NCBI GenBank assembly: GCA_017397695.1
Contig: JAFQIF010000044.1
Coordinates: 1 to 30,765 of the forward strand
Source of the DNA: Clostridia bacterium
Lineage (GTDB): Bacteria > Bacillota_A > Clostridia > Christensenellales > Aristaeellaceae
DNA length: 30,765 nucleotides
Direction of reading: 5' to 3'
The notes beneath the pieces were generated by a model. That model made no database searches, was not told the DNA's origin, and worked only from the letters and a program-made list of their open reading frames with translations. The first letter of the stretch is position 1; every line of letters starts with the position of its first letter. The position numbers were made by a program, and so were the translations under genes. Shown here one piece after another: positions 1-5,756 of this stretch.

Positions 1-679
1 CCTCGTAGAACTTCATGCCCTCGACGTTCACCCACGGATTCTCCTGACCGTCGGCGATGGAGGTCTTCAGGCCCATGTACAGGTCGGCGTACGGAACGGA
101 AACGGTGTTGGCGCCCATGGCCTGGAAGGTCAGGTCGATGGTCTTCATGCCGTTGGTGCGCATCTTCAGGCCCTTGAGATCCTCGGGCTTGGTGAGCGGG
201 CGGGTGTTGTTGGAGAACTGACGGAAGCCGCCAGCATCGCACAGGTTGATGATGACGGTGCCGGTGGTCTCGGCAGCCTCAGCGGAAACCTTCTTGGCCA
301 GGTCGCTCTGCAGCAGCGCGGTGACCTCTTCACGGTTGTTGGCCAGGAACGGCAGGGTGAACATCAGCAGACGCGGGCTGAAGTCATACTGACCGCCGCG
401 CATGCCCTGGGTCACGCCAGCGACGACCTGCTCGAGCATTTCCTTCTCGGTGCCCAGCTGGCCATTGCCGAAGACTTCGACGGTCACGTGGCCGTTGGTC
501 TTCTCGGCGACGTCGGCAGCGAACTTCTCCATGGAGATGTAGCGCGGGTTGCTTTCCGGCTGGGCATGGCCCACGATCATGGTGTAGTTGCCCAGGGCCG
601 CATACTGATCCTCAGCCAGAGCGCTCACGCAGGAAAGCGCGAGGATCGCGACGAGCAGGAGAGCGAAGAACTTCTTCAT
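1..679 (-). CDS. TRAP transporter solute-binding protein, DctP family (C-terminus beyond window)
   Basis: Extracytoplasmic substrate-binding subunit of a tripartite ATP-independent periplasmic (TRAP) transporter. It captures an organic acid and delivers it to DctQ/DctM-type membrane subunits, which would lie beyond the left edge. Translation from 679 begins MKKFFALLLL with a typical signal peptide ending near ALA. It contains DctP-family landmarks: GNGQLGTEKEMLEQV, a region around SNNTRPLTKPEDLKGLKMR, and ADGQENPW near the left edge. The arginine in the LKGLKMR segment belongs to the family's carboxylate-binding region. About 226 residues are visible of a usual ~330, so the gene is truncated by the window only. 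A good ribosome site (GGGAGGT, 687-693) sets the start. The substrate cannot be told from sequence. The divergent FCD-type GntR regulator suggests a sugar acid or carboxylate. Confidence 0.93.
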   Translation of the reverse strand, partial: MKKFFALLLVAILALSCVSALAEDQYAALGNYTMIVGHAQPESNPRYISMEKFAADVAEKTNGHVTVEVFGNGQLGTEKEMLEQVVAGVTQGMRGGQYDFSPRLLMFTLPFLANNREEVTALLQSDLAKKVSAEAAETTGTVIINLCDAGGFRQFSNNTRPLTKPEDLKGLKMRTNGMKTIDLTFQAMGANTVSVPYADLYMGLKTSIADGQENPWVNVEGMKFYE

Positions 680-726
680 TTGGAGTACCTCCCATAGTTT
701 TTATGACGGCGCGACCACGCGCACCC

Positions 727-742
727 ATCTTGTATACATATA
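727..742. promoter_or_regulatory. GntR-family operator-like site O1
   Basis: ATCTTGTATACA (727-738) is identical to the first 12 bases of the perfect palindrome at 892-907 and contains the 8-base palindrome TGTATACA. It sits at the start region of the minus-strand TRAP promoter. TTGTATACAA-like palindromes are typical of FadR/FCD-type GntR operators. Binding by the adjacent regulator is inferred. Confidence 0.6.
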
Positions 743-768
743 CTATCACATCGGCCGCTCAATTACAA
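740..768 (-). promoter_or_regulatory. Probable sigma-A promoter of the TRAP gene
   Basis: On the minus strand, TTGTAA (768-763), a 17-base spacer and TAGTAT (745-740). The expected transcription start falls in the TGTATACA palindrome at 731-738. An ACAAGATAT half-site at 765-773 overlaps the -35, so regulator binding here would block initiation. Confidence 0.5.
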
Positions 769-891
769 GATATCCTGACGAGTTTTTTGCGCTGTTTCTC
801 AAATTCGCCTGCGTATTGCACAATCTCTGATCATGCTTTATCCACATCTCATCTGAGAGTATACGACGCTTTTGTTTGTTTTTTCACCTCC

Positions 892-907
892 ATCTTGTAT
901 ACAAGAT
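892..907. promoter_or_regulatory. GntR-family operator-like site O2 (perfect 16-base palindrome)
   Basis: ATCTTGTATACAAGAT is a perfect 16-base palindrome, 23 bases upstream of the -35 of the regulator's own promoter. It shares 12 bases with the site at 727. The centre-to-centre spacing of about 165 bases would allow looping. Confidence 0.7.
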
Positions 908-930
908 ATGTTTCCGTTTTTGAATTTTGC

Positions 931-959
931 TTGACATGTTCTTGATGGCGAACTATAAT
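931..959 (+). promoter_or_regulatory. Consensus sigma-A promoter of the GntR regulator gene
   Basis: TTGACA (931-936), exactly 17 bases, TATAAT (954-959): a perfect consensus match. It drives the regulator gene starting at 986 with a leader of about 20 bases. Confidence 0.85.
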
Positions 960-985
960 ATAAATATTAATTTCACAAGGATGAC

Positions 986-1705
986 ATGATTATGACCGTC
1001 CAGACAGCATGTGACCACGAGCAGATCTTTCAGACGCTCGCCGAAGAGATCCTGCGCTTTGACCACAAGCCAGGCGACCTGCTCAGCGAGCATTATCTGT
1101 GTCAGCGCTTCTGCATTTCCCGCACGCCCGTGCGCAGTGTGCTCCAGCGTCTGCAGGAAAACGGCCTGGTGCAGATCGTTCCCCGCAAAGGCAGCATCGT
1201 AACCCGGCTCAATTACAACATCGTCAATCAGTTGATCTACCAGCGCGTGGCCGTGGAAAGCATGGTCCTGCGCGATTTCATCCTCACCTGTACCCCCGCA
1301 GACGCTGAGCGCGTGCGCTTTGCCTTCTCCCAGCTGCGTGATGTCGGTCAGGTTTATATGACCGATCCCCAGCGTTTTCCCGCCGATGTTTTTCTGAACA
1401 TCGACCTCTCTATGCACGAAATCTGGTTCCGCGCCACAAACAACCTCTTCCTCTGGGAGCGATTGAGCGGCCCGCAGTCCAGCTACACGCGTTTCTGCAC
1501 GCTGGATATCATCGAGGGCAGCAACGTTCAGGACGTGCTGCGGGATCACGAGGAGATGCTGCGCCTGATCGACGAGCGCGACGTGAGCGGAATCGAACCG
1601 CTCATGCGCCGCCATCTTTACGGCGGCATCCGCCGTCTGGGCGGCCTGGTCTTTACCAAGTACGCCGATTATTTTGTGCCCACGGAAACTGAAGCTGGCG
1701 TGTAA
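986..1705 (+). CDS. GntR-family transcriptional regulator, FadR/FCD subfamily
   Basis: Effector-responsive DNA-binding regulator of 239 residues, the usual FadR-subfamily length. An N-terminal winged helix (about residues 10-75) includes GDLLSEHYLCQRFCISRTPVRSVLQRL, the GntR recognition-helix pattern. It is followed by a GLV-x-RKGSIV wing. The C-terminal all-helical FCD ligand domain has D-x3-H in IDLSMHEIWF and the closing DHEEMLRLIDERD...LMRRHL pattern that supplies metal-binding histidines in this family. The start at 986 has AAGGA at 977-981; an in-frame ATG at 992 is possible. It is divergent from the TRAP gene, with two palindromic sites between them. The likely role is a carboxylate-responsive repressor of the TRAP operon and of itself. 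The ligand is unknown. Confidence 0.93.
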   Translation: MIMTVQTACDHEQIFQTLAEEILRFDHKPGDLLSEHYLCQRFCISRTPVRSVLQRLQENGLVQIVPRKGSIVTRLNYNIVNQLIYQRVAVESMVLRDFILTCTPADAERVRFAFSQLRDVGQVYMTDPQRFPADVFLNIDLSMHEIWFRATNNLFLWERLSGPQSSYTRFCTLDIIEGSNVQDVLRDHEEMLRLIDERDVSGIEPLMRRHLYGGIRRLGGLVFTKYADYFVPTETEAGV

Positions 1706-1830
1706 ATACGAAAAGGAAACAGCAGGGCCGCCACCCTGAAATCTGCGCGGTGGTATCATCCGCGAACTCCTTTTTCAAGGCTGCTTGCATCGCCGCACAA
1801 GCGCTCCCTGCAGTTCCCAATGTTCCGCCT

Positions 1831-1855
1831 GCCTGTGCCGCCGCCGGCGGCAGGC
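1831..1855. other. GC-rich hairpin between GntR and secreted-protein genes
   Basis: GCCTG pairs with CAGGC and CCGCC with GGCGG around a short loop. It lacks an immediate T-run. The rest of 1706-1939 holds no gene I can support; it ends in the strong terminator at 1893-1931. Confidence 0.35.
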
Positions 1856-1892
1856 TCCGGTTCCGCAGCGTTTTTATGAAGTCCAGAGCACA

Positions 1893-1931
1893 TAAAAAAC
1901 GGATTCCCGTTCGGGAATCCGTTCTGTTTTT
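1893..1931. terminator. Bidirectional intrinsic terminator
   Basis: CGGATTCCCG (1900-1909) pairs with CGGGAATCCG (1912-1921). The hairpin is flanked by AAAAAA on the left and GTTTTTT on the right, so it can end both the regulator transcript (plus) and the first secreted-protein transcript (minus). Confidence 0.8.
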
Positions 1932-1939
1932 TGGATGAA

Positions 1940-2455
1940 TTACTTCGCAGCAGCAACAGCCTTCTCCAGCGCTTTGAGCTGATCGTTGATGTAGATGGTG
2001 CAGCCGGAGGTCAGGTCGGCGTCGGTCGGCTTGCCGTCCGGGCCAAAGGCCATGCCCAGCACCTCAGCCGGGGTCTTGCCCACGCACCAGGCCTCCAGGG
2101 CGTCCATCTGCTCATACCACTCCTTGCCGATCGGGGAAATGGCCTTCATGCCGTAAGCGTCGCCCAGCTCAGCCTTGGTCTGCGGCGCAGCGTTCACCTC
2201 GCCGGCGATGGCGCCGGTGGCGTCGAAGCCAGCCTTGGACTCGATGATGTCGAAATCGACGGCAACAAACTTGCCCGCGTCGTCCAGGGTCACGGCGCAC
2301 ATGGTGGTGGTCACGGTCACGGAGCCGGCCGCATCAGCGGTCGCAGCAGCGGCGGACACAGCGGTGGTAGAGCCCACGCCGGTGGCCGCCAGGGCAGAGG
2401 TCGCCAGCGCCATCATCAGGGCGCACAGCAGGGCTGCAGTCAGGATCTTCTTCAT
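1940..2455 (-). CDS. Secreted FMN-binding-like protein, paralogue 1
   Basis: A 171-residue exported protein. The start at 2455 is chosen because AAGGAG lies 10 bases upstream and MKKILTAALL opens a clean signal peptide cleaving near residue 23; the open frame extends further upstream without a ribosome site. The mature part resembles an FMN_bind domain: VTLDDAGKFVAVDFDI is the 'G-K-[IF]-V-x-V' beta segment. Near the C-terminus DLTSGCT (D147 to T153) fits the D-x2-S-G-[AC]-T signature whose threonine carries covalent FMN in RnfG/NqrC-type domains. It is strongly similar to the next gene (TTMCAVTLDD, YGMKA, IGKEW and ALEAWCVGKT are shared). There is no lipobox, so it should be released or wall-associated. 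A role in extracellular electron transfer or flavin carriage is inferred; flavin attachment is unproven. Confidence 0.75.
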   Translation of the reverse strand: MKKILTAALLCALMMALATSALAATGVGSTTAVSAAAATADAAGSVTVTTTMCAVTLDDAGKFVAVDFDIIESKAGFDATGAIAGEVNAAPQTKAELGDAYGMKAISPIGKEWYEQMDALEAWCVGKTPAEVLGMAFGPDGKPTDADLTSGCTIYINDQLKALEKAVAAAK

Positions 2456-2520
2456 GATTCTTTCTCTCCTTGCGCGTTTGCGCAGTATATTCGGCACGAT
2501 GTGCCATCTCTGTGATGGAT

Positions 2521-2552
2521 AGAATAGCTTTCATTTATGTCAAAAGTATGGC
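2521..2552 (-). promoter_or_regulatory. Direct-repeat activator-type promoter of paralogue 1
   Basis: On the minus strand, GCCATA (2552-2547) and GACATA (2541-2536) repeat with an 11-base period. Nine bases follow, then TATTCT (2526-2521) as the -10. There is no correctly placed -35. This matches the layout of OmpR/PhoB-class activated promoters and recurs before the next two genes. The upstream side is AT-rich. Confidence 0.6.
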
Positions 2553-2643
2553 TTTTTTTCAAATTAGACAACATTTTGTTTTATTCTGCGGAATTTATGT
2601 CCTCTTACACATCGCATTTATATTTATCTATGCATAGATACGA

Positions 2644-2673
2644 CAAAGGGACTTCCTTGCGGAAGTCCCTTTG
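2644..2673. terminator. Strong hairpin downstream of paralogue 2
   Basis: A 13-base perfect stem (2644-2656 with 2661-2673) and a TTGC loop, placed between the stop of paralogue 2 and the promoter of paralogue 1. The T-run on the minus strand after the stem is weak, so termination efficiency is uncertain. Confidence 0.55.
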
Positions 2674-2708
2674 CCGTAGAGAAAAGAAAAAGAAGAAGGT
2701 TGTCGATA

Positions 2709-3239
2709 TTACTTCGCGACAGCCGCAGCCTTCTGCAGGGCCGCCAGGTAGTCGCCCACAGTGATGGTGACGCCGGTCTTCAGATCAGCCTCATCCGGAA
2801 CCATGGTGTGGCTGCCGTCGCCGCGGTCGAAGGTCTGCATCGCGCAAACTTCGGCAACGGTCTTGCCCACGCACCAGGCCTCCAGGGCCTCGGCCTGCTC
2901 AAACCACTCCTTGCCGATGGAAGAAACAGCCTTCATGCCGTAGCCTTCCTTCAGCTCCTTCTTGGTCTGCGGAGCGGCGTTGATGTCGCCGGAAGCAGCG
3001 CCGGTGGCGTCGAAGGCGGCCTTCGGCTGCACGACGTCGAACTGAACGGCCACGATCTTGCCCTCGTCATCCAGGGTGACGGCGCACATGGTGGTGTTGA
3101 CGCTCACGTTGCCGGCGGCATCGCCAGCCGGGGTCAGCTTCACGGAAGTCACGGAGCCCAGGCCGGTAGCAGCCATGGCGGTGGTGGCGATGGCCAGCAG
3201 CAGGGCGGTCATCAGCGCAACAGTCAGAATCTTCTTCAT
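2709..3239 (-). CDS. Secreted FMN-binding-like protein, paralogue 2
   Basis: A 176-residue exported protein, closely related to its downstream neighbour and probably a tandem duplicate. The start at 3239 follows AAAGGAGAG at good spacing; MKKILTVALM begins the signal peptide (cleavage near AMA-A, residue 23). The core shows VTLDDEGKIVAVQFDV, then AAPQTKKEL, YGMKAVSSIGKEW and ALEAWCVGKT. The flavinylation-like motif is DLKTGVT (D152 to T158), with serine replaced by threonine and alanine by valine; the key aspartate and threonine remain. Two cysteines (in TTMCAV and EAWCVG) are shared with paralogue 1. The gene has its own direct-repeat promoter and is followed by a hairpin, so it is a single-gene unit. 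Function is inferred as for paralogue 1. Confidence 0.75.
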   Translation of the reverse strand: MKKILTVALMTALLLAIATTAMAATGLGSVTSVKLTPAGDAAGNVSVNTTMCAVTLDDEGKIVAVQFDVVQPKAAFDATGAASGDINAAPQTKKELKEGYGMKAVSSIGKEWFEQAEALEAWCVGKTVAEVCAMQTFDRGDGSHTMVPDEADLKTGVTITVGDYLAALQKAAAVAK

Positions 3240-3297
3240 GTGGATACTCTCCTTTTTTGTTTTCCCGCATCTCGTCAGAGATCGGTCATTGCATTTA

Positions 3298-3329
3298 AAT
3301 ATATCGATCAATTGTGGCAAAAGTATGGC
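3298..3329 (-). promoter_or_regulatory. Direct-repeat activator-type promoter of paralogue 2
   Basis: Minus strand: GCCATA (3329-3324), then GCCACA (3318-3313), 11-base period; nine bases; TATATT (3303-3298) as -10. Same geometry as at 2521 and 3989. Confidence 0.6.
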
Positions 3330-3382
3330 TTTCGGCATATATTTATCGATCTTTTTAAATTTTCAAATCCGTCTTTATATTT

Positions 3383-3411
3383 AAAAAGAGCTTCCGGATT
3401 TCCGGAAGCTC
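3383..3411 (-). terminator. Intrinsic terminator of paralogue 3
   Basis: GAGCTTCCGGA (3388-3398) pairs with TCCGGAAGCTC (3401-3411). On the minus strand the stem is followed by TTTTT (3387-3383). Confidence 0.75.
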
Positions 3412-3428
3412 CATAAAGAGATTTTCGA

Positions 3429-3935
3429 TTACTTCGCAGCCTTGGCAGCCTCGATGATGCCGTTGACATAGCCCAGGGTATCCACCAGGGTGCAGCCGGA
3501 AACAGCGTCAACCATCGCGGCGGCGTCCTTGCCGGCAACCTCAGCCTCGAGCTCGGCCACGGTCTTGCCGGTAACGAAAGCCTCAATGGCGGCGTAGTTG
3601 TCCATCAGATGGATGGTAGAACCGGCAGCGGCCATGTTGGTGCTGTACGCATCCGCATTGACCTTCTTGGAAGCGAGAACCTTGCCCTCCGGGAAAGCGG
3701 TGCCGAAATCAGCCTCGCTGTTCGGAACGCCGACAGAACCGGCAGCCATGAACTGATACTCGTCGATGTAGGCGTCGGCGATGACGTCACCCTGCATGGC
3801 AACGGTCATCACGGCGAAGCACTTGGTGCCGTGGGCAGCATACTGCACCTGGCCGATCTTGATCTCGCCCTCAGCAGCGGCAATGGACATGGTGAGCACG
3901 AGCAACGCGAGCGCGACAAGCAGAACCTTCTTCAT
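3429..3935 (-). CDS. Secreted FMN-binding-like protein, paralogue 3
   Basis: A 168-residue exported protein with a signal peptide (MKKVLLVALALLVLTM; cleavage near AAA-EG, residues 20-22). The ribosome site AAGGAG precedes the start. It is more divergent than paralogues 1 and 2: an early beta segment (QYAAHGTKCFAVMTVAMQGDVIADAYIDEYQ) is followed by a helical stretch and NYAAIEAFVTGKTVAELEAEV, then DAVSGCT (D143 to T149). The last motif is a near-exact match to the DAVSGAT flavinylation signature of RnfG/NqrC-type FMN_bind domains, with alanine changed to cysteine. Promoter geometry is shared with the two genes downstream, and it has a dedicated terminator. A soluble extracellular flavoprotein is the best reading; enzymatic or carrier function is not visible. 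Confidence 0.72.
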   Translation of the reverse strand: MKKVLLVALALLVLTMSIAAAEGEIKIGQVQYAAHGTKCFAVMTVAMQGDVIADAYIDEYQFMAAGSVGVPNSEADFGTAFPEGKVLASKKVNADAYSTNMAAAGSTIHLMDNYAAIEAFVTGKTVAELEAEVAGKDAAAMVDAVSGCTLVDTLGYVNGIIEAAKAAK

Positions 3936-3988
3936 ACAAACATATCTCCTTTTCTTGTTTTGCCTGTATTCAGGCTTTTCTGGCGCTC

Positions 3989-4020
3989 AGTATATCGGCC
4001 ATTTATGGCAAATGTATGGC
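3989..4020 (-). promoter_or_regulatory. Direct-repeat activator-type promoter of paralogue 3
   Basis: Minus strand: GCCATA (4020-4015) and an identical GCCATA (4009-4004) with an 11-base period; nine bases; TATACT (3994-3989). The clearest of the three copies, since both half-repeats are perfect. Confidence 0.65.
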
Positions 4021-4050
4021 TTTTTGAGAAATTATTGTCTTTCTGCAAAA

Positions 4051-4074
4051 GAATCCCCGCATAGGCGGGGATTC
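4051..4074 (-). terminator. Intrinsic terminator of the two-domain FMN-binding-like gene
   Basis: GAATCCCCGC (4051-4060) pairs with GCGGGGATTC (4065-4074) around a four-base loop. The minus strand continues with TTTTGC. Confidence 0.75.
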
Positions 4075-4088
4075 GTGCGATTTTGTTG

Positions 4089-4892
4089 TCAATCCAGCCG
4101 GTATGCATGGCGGCCCAGCGCATCCCAGATGGCGGAGATCACCTTCGGCGCACGGATCGTCGCGCCGGAGAAGACGTCCGCATCCGGTGCAATCGCGCCC
4201 GGCCTGTACAGATCGTTGACCGCGCTGATGGGCTTGCCCACCAGATAGTCCAGCAGCGCCTGGAACTGGCCTGCCACCTGTCCGACCAGCGCAGAGGCGT
4301 CCGGCGAAAGATAGTCCTCTCCCTTGTACTGCAGCGTTCTGTATGCAATCTCCAGGAACGTATTGTCCTTGATCGCAAATTCCAGCGCCACCTCTTCTCC
4401 GCCGTCCTCCATATAGCTGCCGCGATACGTGCCGTCGGCATAGCTTTCGGCCATGGGCAGCTTGGTGGTATCCACAAGCTTGTAGGGATGGCGGTTGAGG
4501 CCGTCCCACAGGGCAGAAATCAGCTTGGAGGACTGCATCGTTGCGGTCGTAACCGCATCCACATCGTCCACGATATCATATGGGCTGTAGAGATCGTCGA
4601 TCGCCTCCACGCCCTTGCCCACCAGGTAATCGGCCAGCTGCTGATACTGGCGCAGCGTCGCCTTCTGCGCGTCGCTGGCGTCCTCGATCATGTAGTCGCC
4701 GTCCTTGTATTTAACGCCGCGGTACACGATGGAATCGAACACGGCGTTGCGAATTTCAAACTGAATGGCGATCTGCTCAATGCCGCCGTCATAATAAAAG
4801 CCGCGGTAAATGCCGTCGGCATACGGCTGCTGCGCCATCGCCGCCGATGCCATCAGCAGCAGCGCCGCTGCGGCAAGCGCAATTCTCTTCAT
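4089..4892 (-). CDS. Secreted protein with two FMN-binding-like domains, paralogue 4
   Basis: A 267-residue exported protein (signal peptide MKRIALAAAALLLMASAAMA, residues 1-20). It holds two tandem FMN_bind-like repeats. Repeat 1 starts YADGIYRGFYYDGG (about 24-135) and repeat 2 starts YADGTYRGSYMEDGG (about 151-265). Each has the opening D-G-x-Y-x-G of the family, a middle (Y-K-[DG]-[GE]-[DE]-Y) segment, a YLVGK helix, and the terminal flavinylation-like motif: DAVTTAT (D112-T118) and DVFSGAT (D239-T245). The second is canonical. The ribosome site is AAGGAA. It lacks the GCCATA repeat promoter of its three neighbours and is divergent from the two-component system. The tandem domains suggest a multi-flavin carrier protein. 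An ApbE-type flavin transferase would be required but is not in this window. Confidence 0.8.
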   Translation of the reverse strand: MKRIALAAAALLLMASAAMAQQPYADGIYRGFYYDGGIEQIAIQFEIRNAVFDSIVYRGVKYKDGDYMIEDASDAQKATLRQYQQLADYLVGKGVEAIDDLYSPYDIVDDVDAVTTATMQSSKLISALWDGLNRHPYKLVDTTKLPMAESYADGTYRGSYMEDGGEEVALEFAIKDNTFLEIAYRTLQYKGEDYLSPDASALVGQVAGQFQALLDYLVGKPISAVNDLYRPGAIAPDADVFSGATIRAPKVISAIWDALGRHAYRLD

Positions 4893-4985
4893 CTGCGTTC
4901 ATTCCTTCCGTATCTGAAATTATGCCCGACCCGATTGCGCCTGCACATGCGCCGCAATCTTTCCTCAAATTCATTTGCGAATAAA

Positions 4986-5014
4986 TTGACATTCATCGTT
5001 CTATATTTTACAAT
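4986..5014 (+). promoter_or_regulatory. Sigma-A promoter of the two-component operon
   Basis: TTGACA (4986-4991), 17 bases, TACAAT (5009-5014). It lies in the divergent region between the two-domain secreted protein and the response regulator. Confidence 0.75.
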
Positions 5015-5072
5015 AAAATAGTGCATAGATCAACCGGTTGATTTTGCCGCATGATGAAACGGAGGAATATGC

Positions 5073-5756
5073 TTGAACCCCATCCTGATTGTCGACGACA
5101 ACGAGCAAATCCTGAAGATTCTCACGCCATATATTGAAAAGGAAGGCTGGCCCTATCTGACAGCGCGCTCCGGCGAGGAAGCGCTCTCTCTCTTTGACGC
5201 CGCCTCTCCCTCTCTGATCCTGCTGGATATCATGCTTCCGGGAATAGACGGCCTGGAGGTTTGCCGCCGCATCCGCCAGGTATCCAATATCCCGATCCTG
5301 ATGATTACCGCCAAAGACGAGGACGCAGACCGCATTCTCGGCCTGGATATCGGCGCAGACGACTATATTGTCAAGCCGTTTTCTCCGGGCGAGGTCATGG
5401 CGCGTATCCGCGCCGTCAGCCGCCGGATTCCCGCGCAGGGCGGCAGCGAGACGCTGGTCATCGGCAGCCTGTCCATCCACCTGCCCTCTCTGAGCGTATC
5501 GCTGGACGGACACAAGCTCAGCCTTACCCGCAAGGAGACCGAACTGCTCTACACGCTGGCCGCTGCGCCGGGGCGCGTATTCACTCGCGACAACCTGCTC
5601 ACGCTGGTATGGGGCTACGAGCATGTCGGCAATTACCGCGCGGTTGATTCCCACATCAAGCGCCTGCGCCAGAAGCTGGACGCCTATCCGCACGATTTTT
5701 TCAATATCGCCACGGTCTGGGGCACGGGATACAAGTTTGAGAGGACGCTGCCGTGA
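5073..5756 (+). CDS. OmpR/PhoB-family response regulator
   Basis: DNA-binding response regulator of 227 residues, normal for the family. The receiver domain (1-120) has the acidic pair D8-D9, phosphoacceptor D52 in LLDIMLPGIDG, T79 in MITAKDE and K101 in YIVKPF. The C-terminal winged helix (about 130-225) includes LTRKETELLYTLA, VFTRDNLLTLVWGY, RAVDSHIKRLRQKL and the closing GTGYKFE. The start is a TTG at 5073: GGAGGA (5061-5066) is correctly spaced and the nearby ATG at 5069 is out of frame. Its stop overlaps the kinase start. OmpR/PhoB proteins bind direct repeats of about 11 bases, just what precedes the three secreted-protein genes at 2521-4020, so these are its candidate targets (inference). 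Confidence 0.96.
   Translation: MNPILIVDDNEQILKILTPYIEKEGWPYLTARSGEEALSLFDAASPSLILLDIMLPGIDGLEVCRRIRQVSNIPILMITAKDEDADRILGLDIGADDYIVKPFSPGEVMARIRAVSRRIPAQGGSETLVIGSLSIHLPSLSVSLDGHKLSLTRKETELLYTLAAAPGRVFTRDNLLTLVWGYEHVGNYRAVDSHIKRLRQKLDAYPHDFFNIATVWGTGYKFERTLP

Noticed and set aside
703..945. An 80-codon open frame in the TRAP-GntR intergenic region
   Set aside because: It has no ribosome site and lies over the promoters and operators. Its composition is that of AT-rich regulatory DNA.
3984..4003. Resemblance of GCCGATAT (minus strand) to a sigma-28 (SigD) -10 element upstream of paralogue 3
   Set aside because: The other two promoters with the same layout read AGCTATTC and TCGATATA there, and no TAAA-type -35 is correctly spaced. 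The shared feature is the direct repeat.
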